DNA from: VFKU01 sp964411925
GTDB lineage: Bacteria; Hydrogenedentota; Hydrogenedentia; Hydrogenedentales; GCA-2746185
Length of the DNA: 32,468 nt
Reading direction: 5' to 3'
Assembly: GCA_964411925.1 (NCBI GenBank)
Contig: CAYPNI010000043.1
Span: forward strand, 1 to 32,468
The translations under genes and the position numbers were made by a program. Below the pieces are notes generated by a model that was not told where the DNA came from, searched no databases, and saw nothing but the letters and a program-made list of their open reading frames with translations. The stretch's first letter is position 1; each line of letters starts with the position of its first letter. Shown one piece after another: positions 1 through 8,800 of the stretch.

Positions 1-48
<48 letters not shown>

Positions 49-90
49 CGGTAGGCCGGAAGGCTATCAAACAGCGCGAAAACATGTCAA

Positions 91-120
91 CTTACTTTCT
101 TTTTGATAAAAGAAAGTAAG
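91..120. repeat. AT-rich perfect hairpin (13-bp stem, 4-base loop)
   Basis: CTTACTTTCTTTT (91-103) and AAAAGAAAGTAAG (108-120) form a perfect 13-bp stem around TGAT, followed by CAAAGAAAAA. It lies between the tRNA-Gly gene and the convergent end of the next minus-strand gene region. The sequence resembles an intergenic palindrome I remember from many unrelated bacterial genomes (core AAAGAAAGTAAGCAAAGAAA), so it may be a dispersed repeat. It could also serve as a bidirectional terminator. Confidence 0.6.
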
Positions 121-182
121 CAAAGAAAAACCGGTGTTTGAGGGGGTGTTGAGTTCGGTGAGGGTTGGGTGCGCTCGCGTTC

Positions 183-217
183 GGTGGAACTGCCGCAGGC
201 AAGATGCCTGCGCCACC
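183..217. repeat. GC-rich hairpin, probable dispersed intergenic repeat
   Basis: GCAGGC (195-200) and GCCTGC (206-211) pair around AAGAT, and an outer GGTGG (183-187) pairs with CCACC (213-217). The element lies just downstream of the minus-strand gene ending at 266. The core GCAGGCATCTTGCCTGC resembles a repeat that I recall as abundant between genes in related high-GC uncultured lineages. That link is memory, not computed. No U-run follows on either strand, so a simple intrinsic terminator is unlikely. Confidence 0.5.
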
Positions 218-265
218 AAGACCCATTTCATACGCGTGGTGACGGTGAACCGCGGTTTTGTCGCC

Positions 266-1030
266 TTACCACTTTCCGTGGAGGTGGGCCTCGACGAGTG
301 ATGGGCAGCCGCTGCATCCGTGTTCGGGATGGCGGCTCATGTCGTCTATGCGGTGAGGCAGCGATTCGTCGCGCATCACCTGATCGAGACGCTGTTCGCG
401 CGCGTCGCCGAGCGCGAATTCACTGTCGCCCAGGACGAGGCCGCAACTGAACATCCGTCCGTCGGGGCCTACGCAGGCAATGTCCACCGGCTTGGTGCAC
501 TGTGTCACTTTGTGGCGCAGGTGCAGGTCAGACTGGCACACCTGCACTCCGCGGTCCTGCAACAGGCGCAGTCCGCTCGAGGTATTCGGGTCCGCGACGA
601 GATACGTGTGCGCGGGATCGAGCTGGGCGAGGTGTTCGATGTCGTCTTCGCTGAGGCAGTTGCAGGTGAGGTGGAGACCGACGTTCAGGCCGTGGGTCTG
701 TTGCGCCCATGCGCACATCGGCCAGACGAGCGGACACGCGCTCAATGACGAGCCCACGTAGATCATCACCCATTCGGCGCCGAGAGCGGCGGATTCGTCG
801 ATGATGCTGAGCCAGTCATCGAGCGAGAGTTCCGGATCGCATCCGGACGAGTAGTGTCCGTGGCGAAGGCCGTCGTCGGTGAGGTAGATCCAAATGTACC
901 GAACTGCGGCGGCGGGCTGTTTGCCGCCGACGTCTTTCTTGCACGCGTTGATGCCGTCGCTGATCCGGCGGGGTAATTCGAAGGGGCGGGAGGTGTCGTC
1001 GTGCTGTTGCCAATAAAACTTTGATTTCAT
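266..1030 (-). CDS. radical-SAM-like/SPASM-domain protein lacking the radical SAM cluster cysteines
   Basis: This is a protein of about 254 residues. Its C-terminal part has SPASM-type spacing: ACVGPDGRMFSC, then a GCSGC pair near the end. Upstream is a radical-SAM-like half-barrel pattern, but where CxLRCxHC is expected the sequence reads DGLRHGHY (D53, H57, Y60), so all three cluster-binding cysteines are replaced. A GGE-like motif is also absent (VGSSL in its place). The auxiliary-cluster cysteines are kept. The start at 1030 (MKSKFYW) is preferred because the 31-residue in-frame extension to 1123 is low-complexity and non-conserved in look. A partner or scaffold role is inferred; no substrate can be named. 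Confidence 0.7.
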   Translation of the reverse strand: MKSKFYWQQHDDTSRPFELPRRISDGINACKKDVGGKQPAAAVRYIWIYLTDDGLRHGHYSSGCDPELSLDDWLSIIDESAALGAEWVMIYVGSSLSACPLVWPMCAWAQQTHGLNVGLHLTCNCLSEDDIEHLAQLDPAHTYLVADPNTSSGLRLLQDRGVQVCQSDLHLRHKVTQCTKPVDIACVGPDGRMFSCGLVLGDSEFALGDAREQRLDQVMRDESLPHRIDDMSRHPEHGCSGCPSLVEAHLHGKW

Positions 1031-1177
1031 GATGTGCTCACTTGCGGCTCCGGCGGCTGACTTCGCCGACTGCTGACCCAGTCGTTCGTTCCCGTTGCGC
1101 GAACCCTGCGTTGGGCGCGTCATTGGCTGTTAACAACAGGGGTTCCCCGAACATTTCTTTCCAGCGGATTAAAATTA

Positions 1178-2107
1178 TCAATTTCCAGGCGCGACTGGCG
1201 ACATGAATTTGGAGTACTCCGAGGTCATGTTCGGCCCGCCGCCGATTACGCGGAACAGTATAATGCGATAACGAAACTCCAGGAATTCGCCGGGTTTGAG
1301 TTCCATTTTGTACGCGTCGGGGGTACCGACGGTTACCCGCGCGCCCTCTTCGAGCAACCAGTTCGGCGTGGAGAATGCGGGGTTGCGGCTGTCCTGCAGG
1401 ATCGCGAGACCCGAACGCGTGGATCTCCGGTCATCGCGGTAGGTGCAGACCGTCCACGGAGACATGTAGGGCGTACCGGTCTTGACCCACCCGGACGAAT
1501 CGGCCAGAGCCCAATCTGTGCGCTCGGGATTGAGCGTAACGGAGAGGCCGCTTCCTGGGAGCCCGCCCTCTAGCATTATCTTCGCATCAGATATGTTCCG
1601 AATCAGGACGGCGATGTCGATTTTGCGGGAGGTGCCGTCCACCGGAAACGCCGTGACGGTCAGGTTTTCGAGGACGCGCGCCCGGCCGTCTGCATCCAGA
1701 ACCCAGGCGCTTTGAACACCGAACGTCGCATGATCGGGAGGGGTATCGGCACCGGTCCAGCGCTCAAACGATCGGCGGCCGCCGGAACCGTCCTCGATAT
1801 TGATCAGTTGGCCGGCGACCCCGAGACCCGTCCAGCCCCAGTGAATCCCCGATGCCCCGCCCCACACGGTGGGACTCTCTCCCGTGACGACCTCGCCGGA
1901 GAGGCCGTAGAGTGGGTGGATATAGTTGCCGGGTGTCACTTCATCGCCGGATACCGGAGCCGGGGTATGAACGAACTCGAGCAGGGGCCGCTCGCGCTCG
2001 TTTAGCGTGAGACCCCGATCGTTGCTGACGATGCCGAAATCGTCCGCAGATGCGGCTAGCCCCCAAAGTGCGCAAAAAACAGGTGCAAATCGAGCAAATC
2101 GTGGCAC
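1178..2107 (-). CDS. secreted DUF6807/PmoA-like family protein
   Basis: The protein has 309 residues with a GTG start at 2107 and a GGGGGGA ribosome-binding stretch upstream. Residues 1-21 look like a cleavable signal peptide (hydrophobic core, then A-S-A). The body carries the family's hallmark opening NYIHPLYGLSGEVVT, followed by PTVWGGASGIHWGW, where the usual family has a DHPHHRG-like stretch. The rest is beta-rich and ends with a strand pattern GEFLEFRYRIILF. Members are often annotated as methane monooxygenase PmoA-like but have no shown link to that enzyme; they are often found with carbohydrate-degradation genes. The sequence predicts an exported beta-sandwich protein of unknown ligand. 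A promoter lies at 2150-2178. Confidence 0.75.
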   Translation of the reverse strand: MPRFARFAPVFCALWGLAASADDFGIVSNDRGLTLNERERPLLEFVHTPAPVSGDEVTPGNYIHPLYGLSGEVVTGESPTVWGGASGIHWGWTGLGVAGQLINIEDGSGGRRSFERWTGADTPPDHATFGVQSAWVLDADGRARVLENLTVTAFPVDGTSRKIDIAVLIRNISDAKIMLEGGLPGSGLSVTLNPERTDWALADSSGWVKTGTPYMSPWTVCTYRDDRRSTRSGLAILQDSRNPAFSTPNWLLEEGARVTVGTPDAYKMELKPGEFLEFRYRIILFRVIGGGPNMTSEYSKFMSPVAPGN

Positions 2108-2149
2108 GTTGGCGTCCCCCCGATCGGAGAATTGGCATTCTCCGGCGCC

Positions 2150-2178
2150 ATCATAACAGCGAGACCGTGTGGCGTGAA
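2150..2178 (-). promoter_or_regulatory. promoter of the DUF6807 gene
   Basis: On the minus strand, TTCACG (2178-2173), a 17-base spacer and TGT-TATGAT give an extended -10 (hexamer 2155-2150). The predicted start of transcription is near 2143. The 5' end of the transcript would then form a perfect 7-bp hairpin GGAGAAT-GCCA-ATTCTCC (2126-2143) ahead of the GTG start at 2107. Confidence 0.6.
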
Positions 2179-2212
2179 AGCAGTGTAGTTAGGCGGGTTT
2201 TCTCGTTGCGTC

Positions 2213-2241
2213 TTGACGGTCTGAGGACTCGGTGCTAGACT
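2213..2241 (+). promoter_or_regulatory. promoter of the 6S-like RNA
   Basis: TTGACG (2213-2218), a 17-base spacer and TGC-TAGACT (hexamer 2236-2241) give a strong sigma70-type promoter with an extended -10. Transcription should begin near 2248, exactly at the base of the structured RNA. Confidence 0.75.
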
Positions 2242-2247
2242 TCGCGC

Positions 2248-2446
2248 GAAGACTCAGGTCTTCCCCTGCTGTGTACGAGGGAGCAGGCAACTTTTTACCT
2301 TAATTTTAGAACCGGGAGCCCAATATTCGGGCAGCAGACGACAGGCCGCCTCGATAGCGGAAGCCGGAAAGCTGTCGTGAGGGCACCCACTTAGTGGGTT
2401 AAGGTTCTAAAGTCGCCAACGCTTACGGCACGAGCGGGGAGTCCTT
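2248..2446 (+). ncRNA. ssrS: 6S-like RNA
   Basis: A non-coding transcript of about 190 nt lies between a strong promoter (2213-2241) and an intrinsic terminator (2449-2476). Its ends pair as the 6S closing stem: CCCC-U-GCU-GUG (2263-2273) with CAC-G-AGC-GGGG (2429-2439), each strand carrying one bulged base. Inside, UUUAGAACC (2305-2313) is complementary to GGUUCUAAA (2403-2411). A small hairpin CCCACUUAGUGGG sits in the position of the 3' bubble hairpin of known 6S RNAs. 6S RNA binds the housekeeping RNA polymerase holoenzyme by mimicking an open promoter and reduces transcription in stationary phase. Identification is by pattern; a 6S covariance-model search would decide. Confidence 0.78.
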
Positions 2447-2448
2447 TC

Positions 2449-2476
2449 ACGAGCGGGCTTCGGCCCGCTCGTTTTT
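2449..2476 (+). terminator. intrinsic terminator of the 6S-like RNA
   Basis: A perfect 10-bp stem ACGAGCGGGC (2449-2458) / GCCCGCTCGT (2463-2472) closes a TTCG tetraloop and runs into a U-rich tail (TTTTATTATTA). Confidence 0.92.
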
Positions 2477-2657
2477 ATTATTATCAGTATGATTAATTTG
2501 TTGAGACTAAATACCATTTTGTCAACTATCGTTTACTTATACGCTCAGGTTTGATACGTCCCATTTTGACTTCTAAAGCGGCACATCTACCTCCCCGGGC
2601 CGGGAGCAGTTCGATGGTCAAAACTGGTCTGAAAATGCGAAACCGAAGAGTCTTATG

Positions 2658-2686
2658 TTGACAGGCGTACAAGTCATTGATAGAAT
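2658..2686 (+). promoter_or_regulatory. promoter of the pilMNOPQ operon
   Basis: TTGACA (2658-2663), a 17-base spacer and TGA-TAGAAT (hexamer 2681-2686) give a near-consensus sigma70 promoter with an extended -10. Transcription should start near 2693. The leader would be about 115 nt long. The stretch 2477-2657 between the 6S terminator and this promoter is AT-richer and shows no gene. Confidence 0.8.
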
Positions 2687-2695
2687 TTGAATAAC

Positions 2696-2728
2696 GTAAG
2701 CTAGTTCGGGGGAACTGGGGGAGCTTAC
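2696..2728 (+). promoter_or_regulatory. leader hairpin in the pil operon 5' UTR
   Basis: GTAAGCT (2696-2702) pairs with AGCTTAC (2722-2728), and AGTTC (2703-2707) pairs with GAACT (2712-2716), leaving a bulged GGGGG (2717-2721). The hairpin begins almost at the predicted transcript start. It could stabilise the mRNA or bind a regulator. No U-run follows, so it is not a terminator. Confidence 0.45.
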
Positions 2729-2808
2729 GACCACGGGGGATCCACTGCGCAATCCTGCGCATGTGCCATGCCTCGCTGTGCTCCCTACTTGTCGTCCCCC
2801 ATTGGAGC

Positions 2809-4020
2809 ATGCGACCCGTGAGATTTACTAAACCAAAGAAGGTCATCGGGTTAGACATCGGAACGCACGCGGTCAAGACGGTGCAAATGTCTCGTTCCGG
2901 TGACAAGCTGATCATCGAGGACATGGGCTACGCGCGGGTTGACCGTGCGCGCATCAATGCGGACCCGGTCTCGGCGCAAGCGAACGCGCTGCGCGAAGCG
3001 CTCTCCCACCTGGCAGTCAATCAGAGCATGTTGGTCGGTGCATTGCCCGGCCAGACCGTCGTCATCCGTTACCCGCGTCTGAAAAAGACGCCCCCGAACG
3101 AGATGGACGCAGCGATCGAAGCCGAAGCGCGCAACAACATTCCGTACGACCTTGCCGAAGTGTTCCTCGACTGGACCTTGCTCGATGAGGAGGACGAGGG
3201 CGACGACACGAATCTCAAAGTGCTGCTGGTCGCGGCGAAGCATGAAGTGATCAACACGCGCCTGCAAATCGCGCAGTCGGCGGAGATTGATCTTGGCGTG
3301 CTGTCCGTCGATTCACTTGCGCTTGCCGACGCTGCGGAGTGTGCGCAGCTCCTTCATCCCGAAGAGACGGCGGCGCTGATCAACATCGGCGCATCGAGCG
3401 TGAGCATTCATTTCACGAAGGGCGGCGTCTCCAACTTCATCCGCGACATCAACTGGGGCGGCCGCGAGATGATTCAGGCGATCTCGAAGGCGCGCCGCTG
3501 CGATTATGAGCACGCCGAAGCGATTCTGATGAACTACGAGGGGGAACTCGCCAACCAGAAAGAGGCGGTGCAACTGCGGGAACGGCACCAGTCGGAAATG
3601 CAGTCGCAGAAGAAAGAGGGTTCGTCGCTGCTCGATCCGCTCGAGGAAGAATTGGGCGACGGCACCGAGTCCGACGGGGTGCAGATGGACGATTACTCGC
3701 TTCCGACGCCGTTGGAAGAGATCATTGCGATGCCGGTGTCGCGGCTGGTGCAGGAAGTGCGCCGGTCGTTCGACTACTACGAGCACCAGCTCTACGAGCG
3801 CCCGGTCGATCGGATCATTCTGAGCGGCGGCGTGGCGCATGTGCCGCCGATCCGCCAGGCGCTGATGGACGACCTCGGCGTCGAGCATGTGGAACTGGCG
3901 AACCCGGCCGTGGGCAACATCCAGGTGGGCCGCCGCGCGAGCATCAAGGAATTCGAGGAACAGCCGGCGCAGTTCATGGTCGCCGTGGGCCTCGCCGCGA
4001 GAGGAGCCGCTGACCTATGA
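2809..4020 (+). CDS. pilM: type IV pilus assembly protein PilM
   Basis: This is an actin-like ATPase of about 403 residues that sits on the cytoplasmic side of the type IV pilus alignment complex and binds the PilN tail. The first ATP-binding motif is clear (IGLDIGTHAVK), as is the later phosphate/adenosine region IILSGGVAHVPPIRQAL. A hydrophilic acidic insert (QKKEGSSLLDPLEEELGDG and following) lies before the final subdomain. The frame is open from 2761, but the family-like N-terminus begins at ATG 2809. GTG 2818 is a rival start, with GGAG (2804-2807) better spaced for it. The stop overlaps the pilN start (ATGA), so translation is coupled. First gene of the pilMNOPQ operon. Confidence 0.93.
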   Translation: MRPVRFTKPKKVIGLDIGTHAVKTVQMSRSGDKLIIEDMGYARVDRARINADPVSAQANALREALSHLAVNQSMLVGALPGQTVVIRYPRLKKTPPNEMDAAIEAEARNNIPYDLAEVFLDWTLLDEEDEGDDTNLKVLLVAAKHEVINTRLQIAQSAEIDLGVLSVDSLALADAAECAQLLHPEETAALINIGASSVSIHFTKGGVSNFIRDINWGGREMIQAISKARRCDYEHAEAILMNYEGELANQKEAVQLRERHQSEMQSQKKEGSSLLDPLEEELGDGTESDGVQMDDYSLPTPLEEIIAMPVSRLVQEVRRSFDYYEHQLYERPVDRIILSGGVAHVPPIRQALMDDLGVEHVELANPAVGNIQVGRRASIKEFEEQPAQFMVAVGLAARGAADL

Positions 4021-4676
4021 TCACCGTCAATTTACTTCCGCACGAATTCCGGCCGATCAAACGCACACCGCTGCCGTACATCGTCAGCGGGTCGGCGTTT
4101 GCGTTGTCGCTGGCCGTGATCGCGTTCATCTACGTGATCAACGTCGCGAACGTCGCCGGCGCCAACCGCACGCTCAATCAGCACCGGTCCGAGCTGAACC
4201 AGCTCAAGCCGATCGTCGAAGAATACAACAGCATCTCCGAGAAAAAGCTGAAGCTTGCCGAACAGGTCCAGACGATCAACCAGATCGTCGGCGACCGCAT
4301 CCTGTGGTCGCGCCAGTTGTTCAACCTGAACCGGCTCGCGCTGGAGAACATGTGGTACGACGGGATCCAGGTCTCGCTCAAGCCGTTCTCCGAGACGCGC
4401 ACGACGTACAACCCGCAGAAGAAGATGAACGAGACGGTGACGGTGAAAATCGACCGCCGCGTGCTGACGCTTTCGGGTTACGTGGTGCCGGGCAAGGACG
4501 GGAAGTCTTCCGTCAGCCCGTTCACGATGGCGACCGAGGGCGACTCGGAATTCTCCGGGTTGTTCCAACTCGACAAGTCGACGTTCAAAGACACGTTGTT
4601 CGACGACGTGGGCGTGCGCGAATTCCAGCTTGAATACATCGTCCGCGACGGCACGACAGGGGAGAACGCGTCATGA
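4017..4676 (+). CDS. pilN: type IV pilus assembly protein PilN
   Basis: This is a 219-residue inner-membrane protein. The short cytoplasmic start MITVNLLPHEFRP is the conserved INLLP-like PilN motif that docks into PilM. One membrane helix follows (about residues 22-45), then a periplasmic coiled coil and a ferredoxin-like domain. PilN dimerises with PilO to transmit inner-membrane movements to the PilP/PilQ channel. The gene starts inside the pilM stop (ATGA) and ends with the same overlap into pilO. At 219 residues it is slightly longer than many homologues because of a loop around the KIDRRVLTLSGYVV strand. Confidence 0.92.
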   Translation: MITVNLLPHEFRPIKRTPLPYIVSGSAFALSLAVIAFIYVINVANVAGANRTLNQHRSELNQLKPIVEEYNSISEKKLKLAEQVQTINQIVGDRILWSRQLFNLNRLALENMWYDGIQVSLKPFSETRTTYNPQKKMNETVTVKIDRRVLTLSGYVVPGKDGKSSVSPFTMATEGDSEFSGLFQLDKSTFKDTLFDDVGVREFQLEYIVRDGTTGENAS

Positions 4677-5245
4677 TGGAGTTCCTGAAGGGGACGGTCA
4701 CGCCGAAGGACTGGGCGGCGACCGCGGGCATCCTGAGCGTGACGGCCGGGATCATCGTCGCATTCTTCTTCCTGGTCCACCAGGGCCAGCGGAACGAGAT
4801 CGCGCTGATCAAGGCCGACGACCAGCAGGTGTTTGCCGACTTGACCGAGGCGCGCCGGGTGAACAACGAGATCGGCGAGCTTCGCGAGGAAACCGCAAAG
4901 ATCGAGAAGCTCGTGAGCGACTTCGAAGAGCGCCTGCCTTCGACGCGTGAAATCTCGATGCTGTTGAAAGAATTCGAGAACATGGCGTCCGAAGAAGACA
5001 TCGACGTCGAGCTCTCGCCGCTGGCGCGCAGCCAGGACGCGAACAAGGAAACGATTCCCTACAGCATCGTCGCGCGCGGCTCGTTCCACCAGGTGGCGAG
5101 CTTCATCAACCGCCTTGAACGCTTCAAGCGCTACCTCAAAATCAGCGATCTGAACATCGGTCCCGAGGAAGACGGCGTGACCGAGGCGCATTTCACGCTC
5201 AATACCTACCGGTTCCTGAATCAAACCACGGGAGCGGCGTCATGA
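4673..5245 (+). CDS. pilO: type IV pilus assembly protein PilO
   Basis: The protein has 190 residues. One N-terminal membrane helix (about 14-35) is followed by a periplasmic coiled coil (KADDQQVFADLTEARRVNNE and on) and an alpha/beta domain with the typical PilO pattern: FEERLPSTREISMLLKEFE, then ISDLNIGPEEDGVTEAHFTLNTYRFL. It pairs with PilN in the alignment complex. Start and stop overlap the neighbours (ATGA junctions) and a GGGGAGA ribosome-binding site lies before the start. Position and structure make the call firm although sequence identity within this family is low. Confidence 0.9.
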   Translation: MMEFLKGTVTPKDWAATAGILSVTAGIIVAFFFLVHQGQRNEIALIKADDQQVFADLTEARRVNNEIGELREETAKIEKLVSDFEERLPSTREISMLLKEFENMASEEDIDVELSPLARSQDANKETIPYSIVARGSFHQVASFINRLERFKRYLKISDLNIGPEEDGVTEAHFTLNTYRFLNQTTGAAS

Positions 5246-5814
5246 GTCAGAAAAAGTCGAACAAGCAGTACATCATCCTCGGGGTGCTCGGACTCGTCCT
5301 CGCGGTGGTGCTGTACACACAACTGTTCGGCGGCAGCTCGCCGGCGACGCCGATCGAGGCGGTGCAGACGGGCGTGGCCGGCGCGGTGACCAACGCGGCG
5401 AACATCCCGCCGGCGGCGTCCGCGCGCGTGGAATCGGTATTCCAGAAAGTAGACGTCGATCTCGACCAGTTGTTGCAGGAAATCAAGGTCGTGGACTTTG
5501 ACTACGCCAAGGAGCATTCCGATCGCGATCCGACGTTGCCGCTCGCCGGCGACAGCATGTTGTTGCGGGCGCGGACGGCGCGGCTCTCAGCCAGCCAGGA
5601 CGCGGACGATCTGATGCTGGCGGCGGCGCGCAAAATGGTGACGGGCATCATGTGGGACCCCAGTCATCCCCTCGCGGTGATCGACAACGAAGTTGTCTCC
5701 GTGGGGTTTGAATTCATGGACACGATAGTCGTGAAAGCCATCGAACGCGATCACGTAGTCCTCGGCCTGGCCGGCCAGGACCTCGAAGTGGTGCGCGAAC
5801 TCAAGGAGCAATAA
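5242..5814 (+). CDS. pilP: PilP-like pilus alignment protein
   Basis: The protein has 190 residues with an N-terminal membrane anchor (about residues 9-28), an Ala/Pro-rich linker and a C-terminal small beta domain with the GspC/PilP homology-region pattern: MVTGIMWDPSHPLAVIDNEV, then VSVGFEFMDTIVVKAIERD, then VVLGLAGQD. PilP links the PilN/PilO inner-membrane ring to the N-terminal domains of the secretin PilQ. Classical PilP is a lipoprotein; here no lipobox cysteine is present and a transmembrane anchor is used instead, as in GspC. It is followed after 3 bases by pilQ. Confidence 0.82.
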   Translation: MSQKKSNKQYIILGVLGLVLAVVLYTQLFGGSSPATPIEAVQTGVAGAVTNAANIPPAASARVESVFQKVDVDLDQLLQEIKVVDFDYAKEHSDRDPTLPLAGDSMLLRARTARLSASQDADDLMLAAARKMVTGIMWDPSHPLAVIDNEVVSVGFEFMDTIVVKAIERDHVVLGLAGQDLEVVRELKEQ

Positions 5815-5817
5815 CCC

Positions 5818-8800
5818 ATGCCGCGAATTAGGTCTAACGGGTTCGTAGCGGCGGCGCTGTTCAGCGCGCTGTTCGCATTCAACGCCGCCCCGGCGGATAC
5901 GCGCGACGGGATGCTCCAGGCTTTGACCGCGGCGGTTCGCGCGGGCGGGGACGCCGTGCCGGCGGAGGCGCTGGACGGCGCACTCGGACGCGCGGCGTCA
6001 CTGACGGCGATGCACGTGGATGCGTCGAAGACGTCTACGTCCATTCGCCTCAAGGTGACCGGCCGCCCGGCGTACGCGATCTCGCACAACGCGGAACGCG
6101 GCGTCGTGAGCGTGCTGCTGGCCGATACGATCGTCCTTCCCGACCTTCAGCGGATGACGCTGGGCGTGGACGACTCCTCGCTCAAGCTCACCGCGACGAT
6201 GGCGGAGACGCATCCTCAATTCGTCACGCGAGTCGAGTTTGCGGTCCCCGGACAGGCGCGGGTAGTGGCGCGAGACGAAAAAGGCGCCATCGCGCTTACA
6301 GTAAGCGCGGCGGAGTCGTTTGAGTTGGACGCGCCGGGCGCGTCGGCCGCGACGTGGGCGGTTGCCCACATTCGCGAAGCCTTCGCGCGCCACGACGACC
6401 TTCTTGCGGCGGAGCGCACCGCGCTGACCTCTGCGCTGAAGGTGGCGAACGATGAGATCGCGCAGTCTGAACTGCACCTCCTGCAGGCAGATCTTATGGA
6501 GGTCGCCCCGACGAAGTCGGCGATCGATGCGAAGGACCTTCGGGCCGAGTTCGCGCGTATCCGCACCCAAACGGCGATGCTGTCGTCGGGCTTTGAATCC
6601 ATCGCGACGTTGCGCTCCGATCGCGTCGCGTCGCTGGCTCAATCCGGCGCGAGCAACGATCCGGATACCGCGGTTCGCGCGTTCGGCGAGATCGAGAACA
6701 TCTACCGTTCGGAATTGGGCCGATTGCGCGCGAAGGCCGAGCAACAGGCGGAATTGAACATGGTGCTGACGCGCCGGCTCGAGCAGGCGTTCAGCGTTAC
6801 GAATCCCGCGCCGCGCCAGGCGTCCACGCAATCGACGCTGGAGCAGATGGACGTGGCGTTCGCGGCGATGCGTTCGGCGCCCGAATCCAGGCGGGCGGCC
6901 AATCGCGCGGTGGCGACGGATTCCGTCGGCGCGGCGACGGTCGCGCTGGACGTGACCACGCCCGCAGTACATGCGGCACTTTCCAACGAGACCGAGGTGA
7001 CCTCTCCCCCGTCTGCGCGTGCGCGGACGATTGACCGCCAGATATCGACCGACGCGGTCGCGCGTCCCGACAAGATGGCGGTGTTACGGTCGAGCGCGGA
7101 CGAATTGGCGCAGGCGGAAACCGACGGCGTGATTCGTCTTGCTCAACAGACGCAGGGCGTGACCGAAGTGACCGGCGCGCGTCCCGCGACGCCCGTGAAC
7201 GGCCACGCGGACACGTCGGGGCCGCGGCGCTACAGCGTTCCGAAGACGACGGGTACGCGTCCGGCGTTCAACCTCTACAATCCGGAAATGTCGGCGGCGG
7301 AAGACCCGCTGCGCCAGCTCGTGAACATCGATTTCCGCGACATGGAATTGAGCAACGTGGTGTCGCTGCTCGCGCAGAAGGGGCAAATCAACGTTATCGC
7401 GGGCACGGAAGTGGAAGGTACCGTGACTGCGAACCTCAAGAACATCCCGCTGGGCCGGGCGATCGAAATCGTCTTGCGCATGAACGGCCTGGGAATCGTG
7501 GAGGAAGCCGGCGTTTACCGCATCACGACGTATGAAGAGGCGGTATCTTCGGCGCGCGAGACGCGGATGATCTTCCTCGAGAACGCGCAAGCCGACGAGG
7601 TCAAGAAGACGCTGGACGACATTCTGTCCGGCCGCGCGGACGGCGACCTGGTCGCCGTGTCGGCGAACCCGTCTACCAACGTGGTGCTGCTGGCGGGCCC
7701 GCTCGAGGCGGTGGAAGAGCTCGAGGGCGTCGTGGCGCAGCTGGACGTGGCTGAGCCGGTCATTCCGACGCTGACGATTCCGATCAAGCTCAACTACAGC
7801 GAGCCGCTCCAGATGCTGCCGGTCATTCAGCCGCTGATGAGCGAGGAGATGGGCAAAGTTACGGCCGATGCGCGCAGCCGCCACCTGATCGTGACGGACA
7901 CGCCGGTCAAGGTTCAGGAAATTCAGGCGCTGGTGACTTCGCTGGACGTTCCGGTGAAGCAAGTCAGCATCGACGCGATGATCGTGGACGCCGAGATGGA
8001 AGACAACGCGGCCACGGGCGTGGATTGGGTGCTCAACACGGTATCGACGCAGAGCGAATTCGGCGGCACGCCGGACTTCTCGTTCGGCACGGGCCTGCCG
8101 ATCACGAGCCCGCAGGTGGGCGCGGCGACGCTCGCGTTCGGCGTAGTGTCCGATGCGATCAACCTGCGCGCGGAGATTCAGGCGCGCGTCGAGAGCACGG
8201 ATTCGAAGCTTCTGGCGAACCCGGTGATCGTGACGGTGGAAAACCAGCCGGCGACGATCAACATCGCCGAGGAGATCCCGTACCAGGAACTCACGCAGAC
8301 CAGCGAAGGCGGCCAGATCGCGTCAACGCAGTTCAAGGACATCGGTACGATCCTGACGGTGACACCGCGCGTGACGCACGATAACCATATCCTGGTGACG
8401 GTCGATGCCAAGCAGAGCAACACGACCGGCGTGAGCGCGACGGGCGTGCCGATCGAGGCGAAGCGCGAGGCGATGACGACGCTGCGGGTCGAGGACGGCC
8501 AAAGCATCTTCATCGGCGGGTTGCGCTCCTTCGACGACGAACTCTCGAACCGCAAAGTGCCGCTGCTGGGCGATATCCCGGTGCTGAACACGTTCTTCAA
8601 GAGTCAGGACGTGAACAAGCGTCACAGCGAGCTGCTCATCTTCCTGACCTGCAATGTGTTACCGGATCAGAACTACCCCGAGCTGACGCCTTACCAGAAA
8701 GAGAAGTACGACGAGCTGGGCGGCATGCCGCATGGCGTGGACGGCACGCGCGCGCTCGTGCGGACGTACACGCATCCCGAAGAGATGCGCGACCCGTTCT

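Noticed and set aside
2248..2446. tmRNA, signal recognition particle RNA or riboswitch as identity of the structured RNA
   Set aside because: No tRNA-like end with GGTTCGA arm, no SRP GGAA-tetraloop core and its own terminator with no gene directly downstream; the closing stem and bubble fit 6S RNA better.
7084..7962. Long minus-strand open frame of 292 codons inside pilQ
   Set aside because: His/Arg-rich composition and full overlap with a clear secretin domain mark it as a GC-driven shadow; the same applies to frames at 5998-6972, 20235-21197 and 16416-17711.
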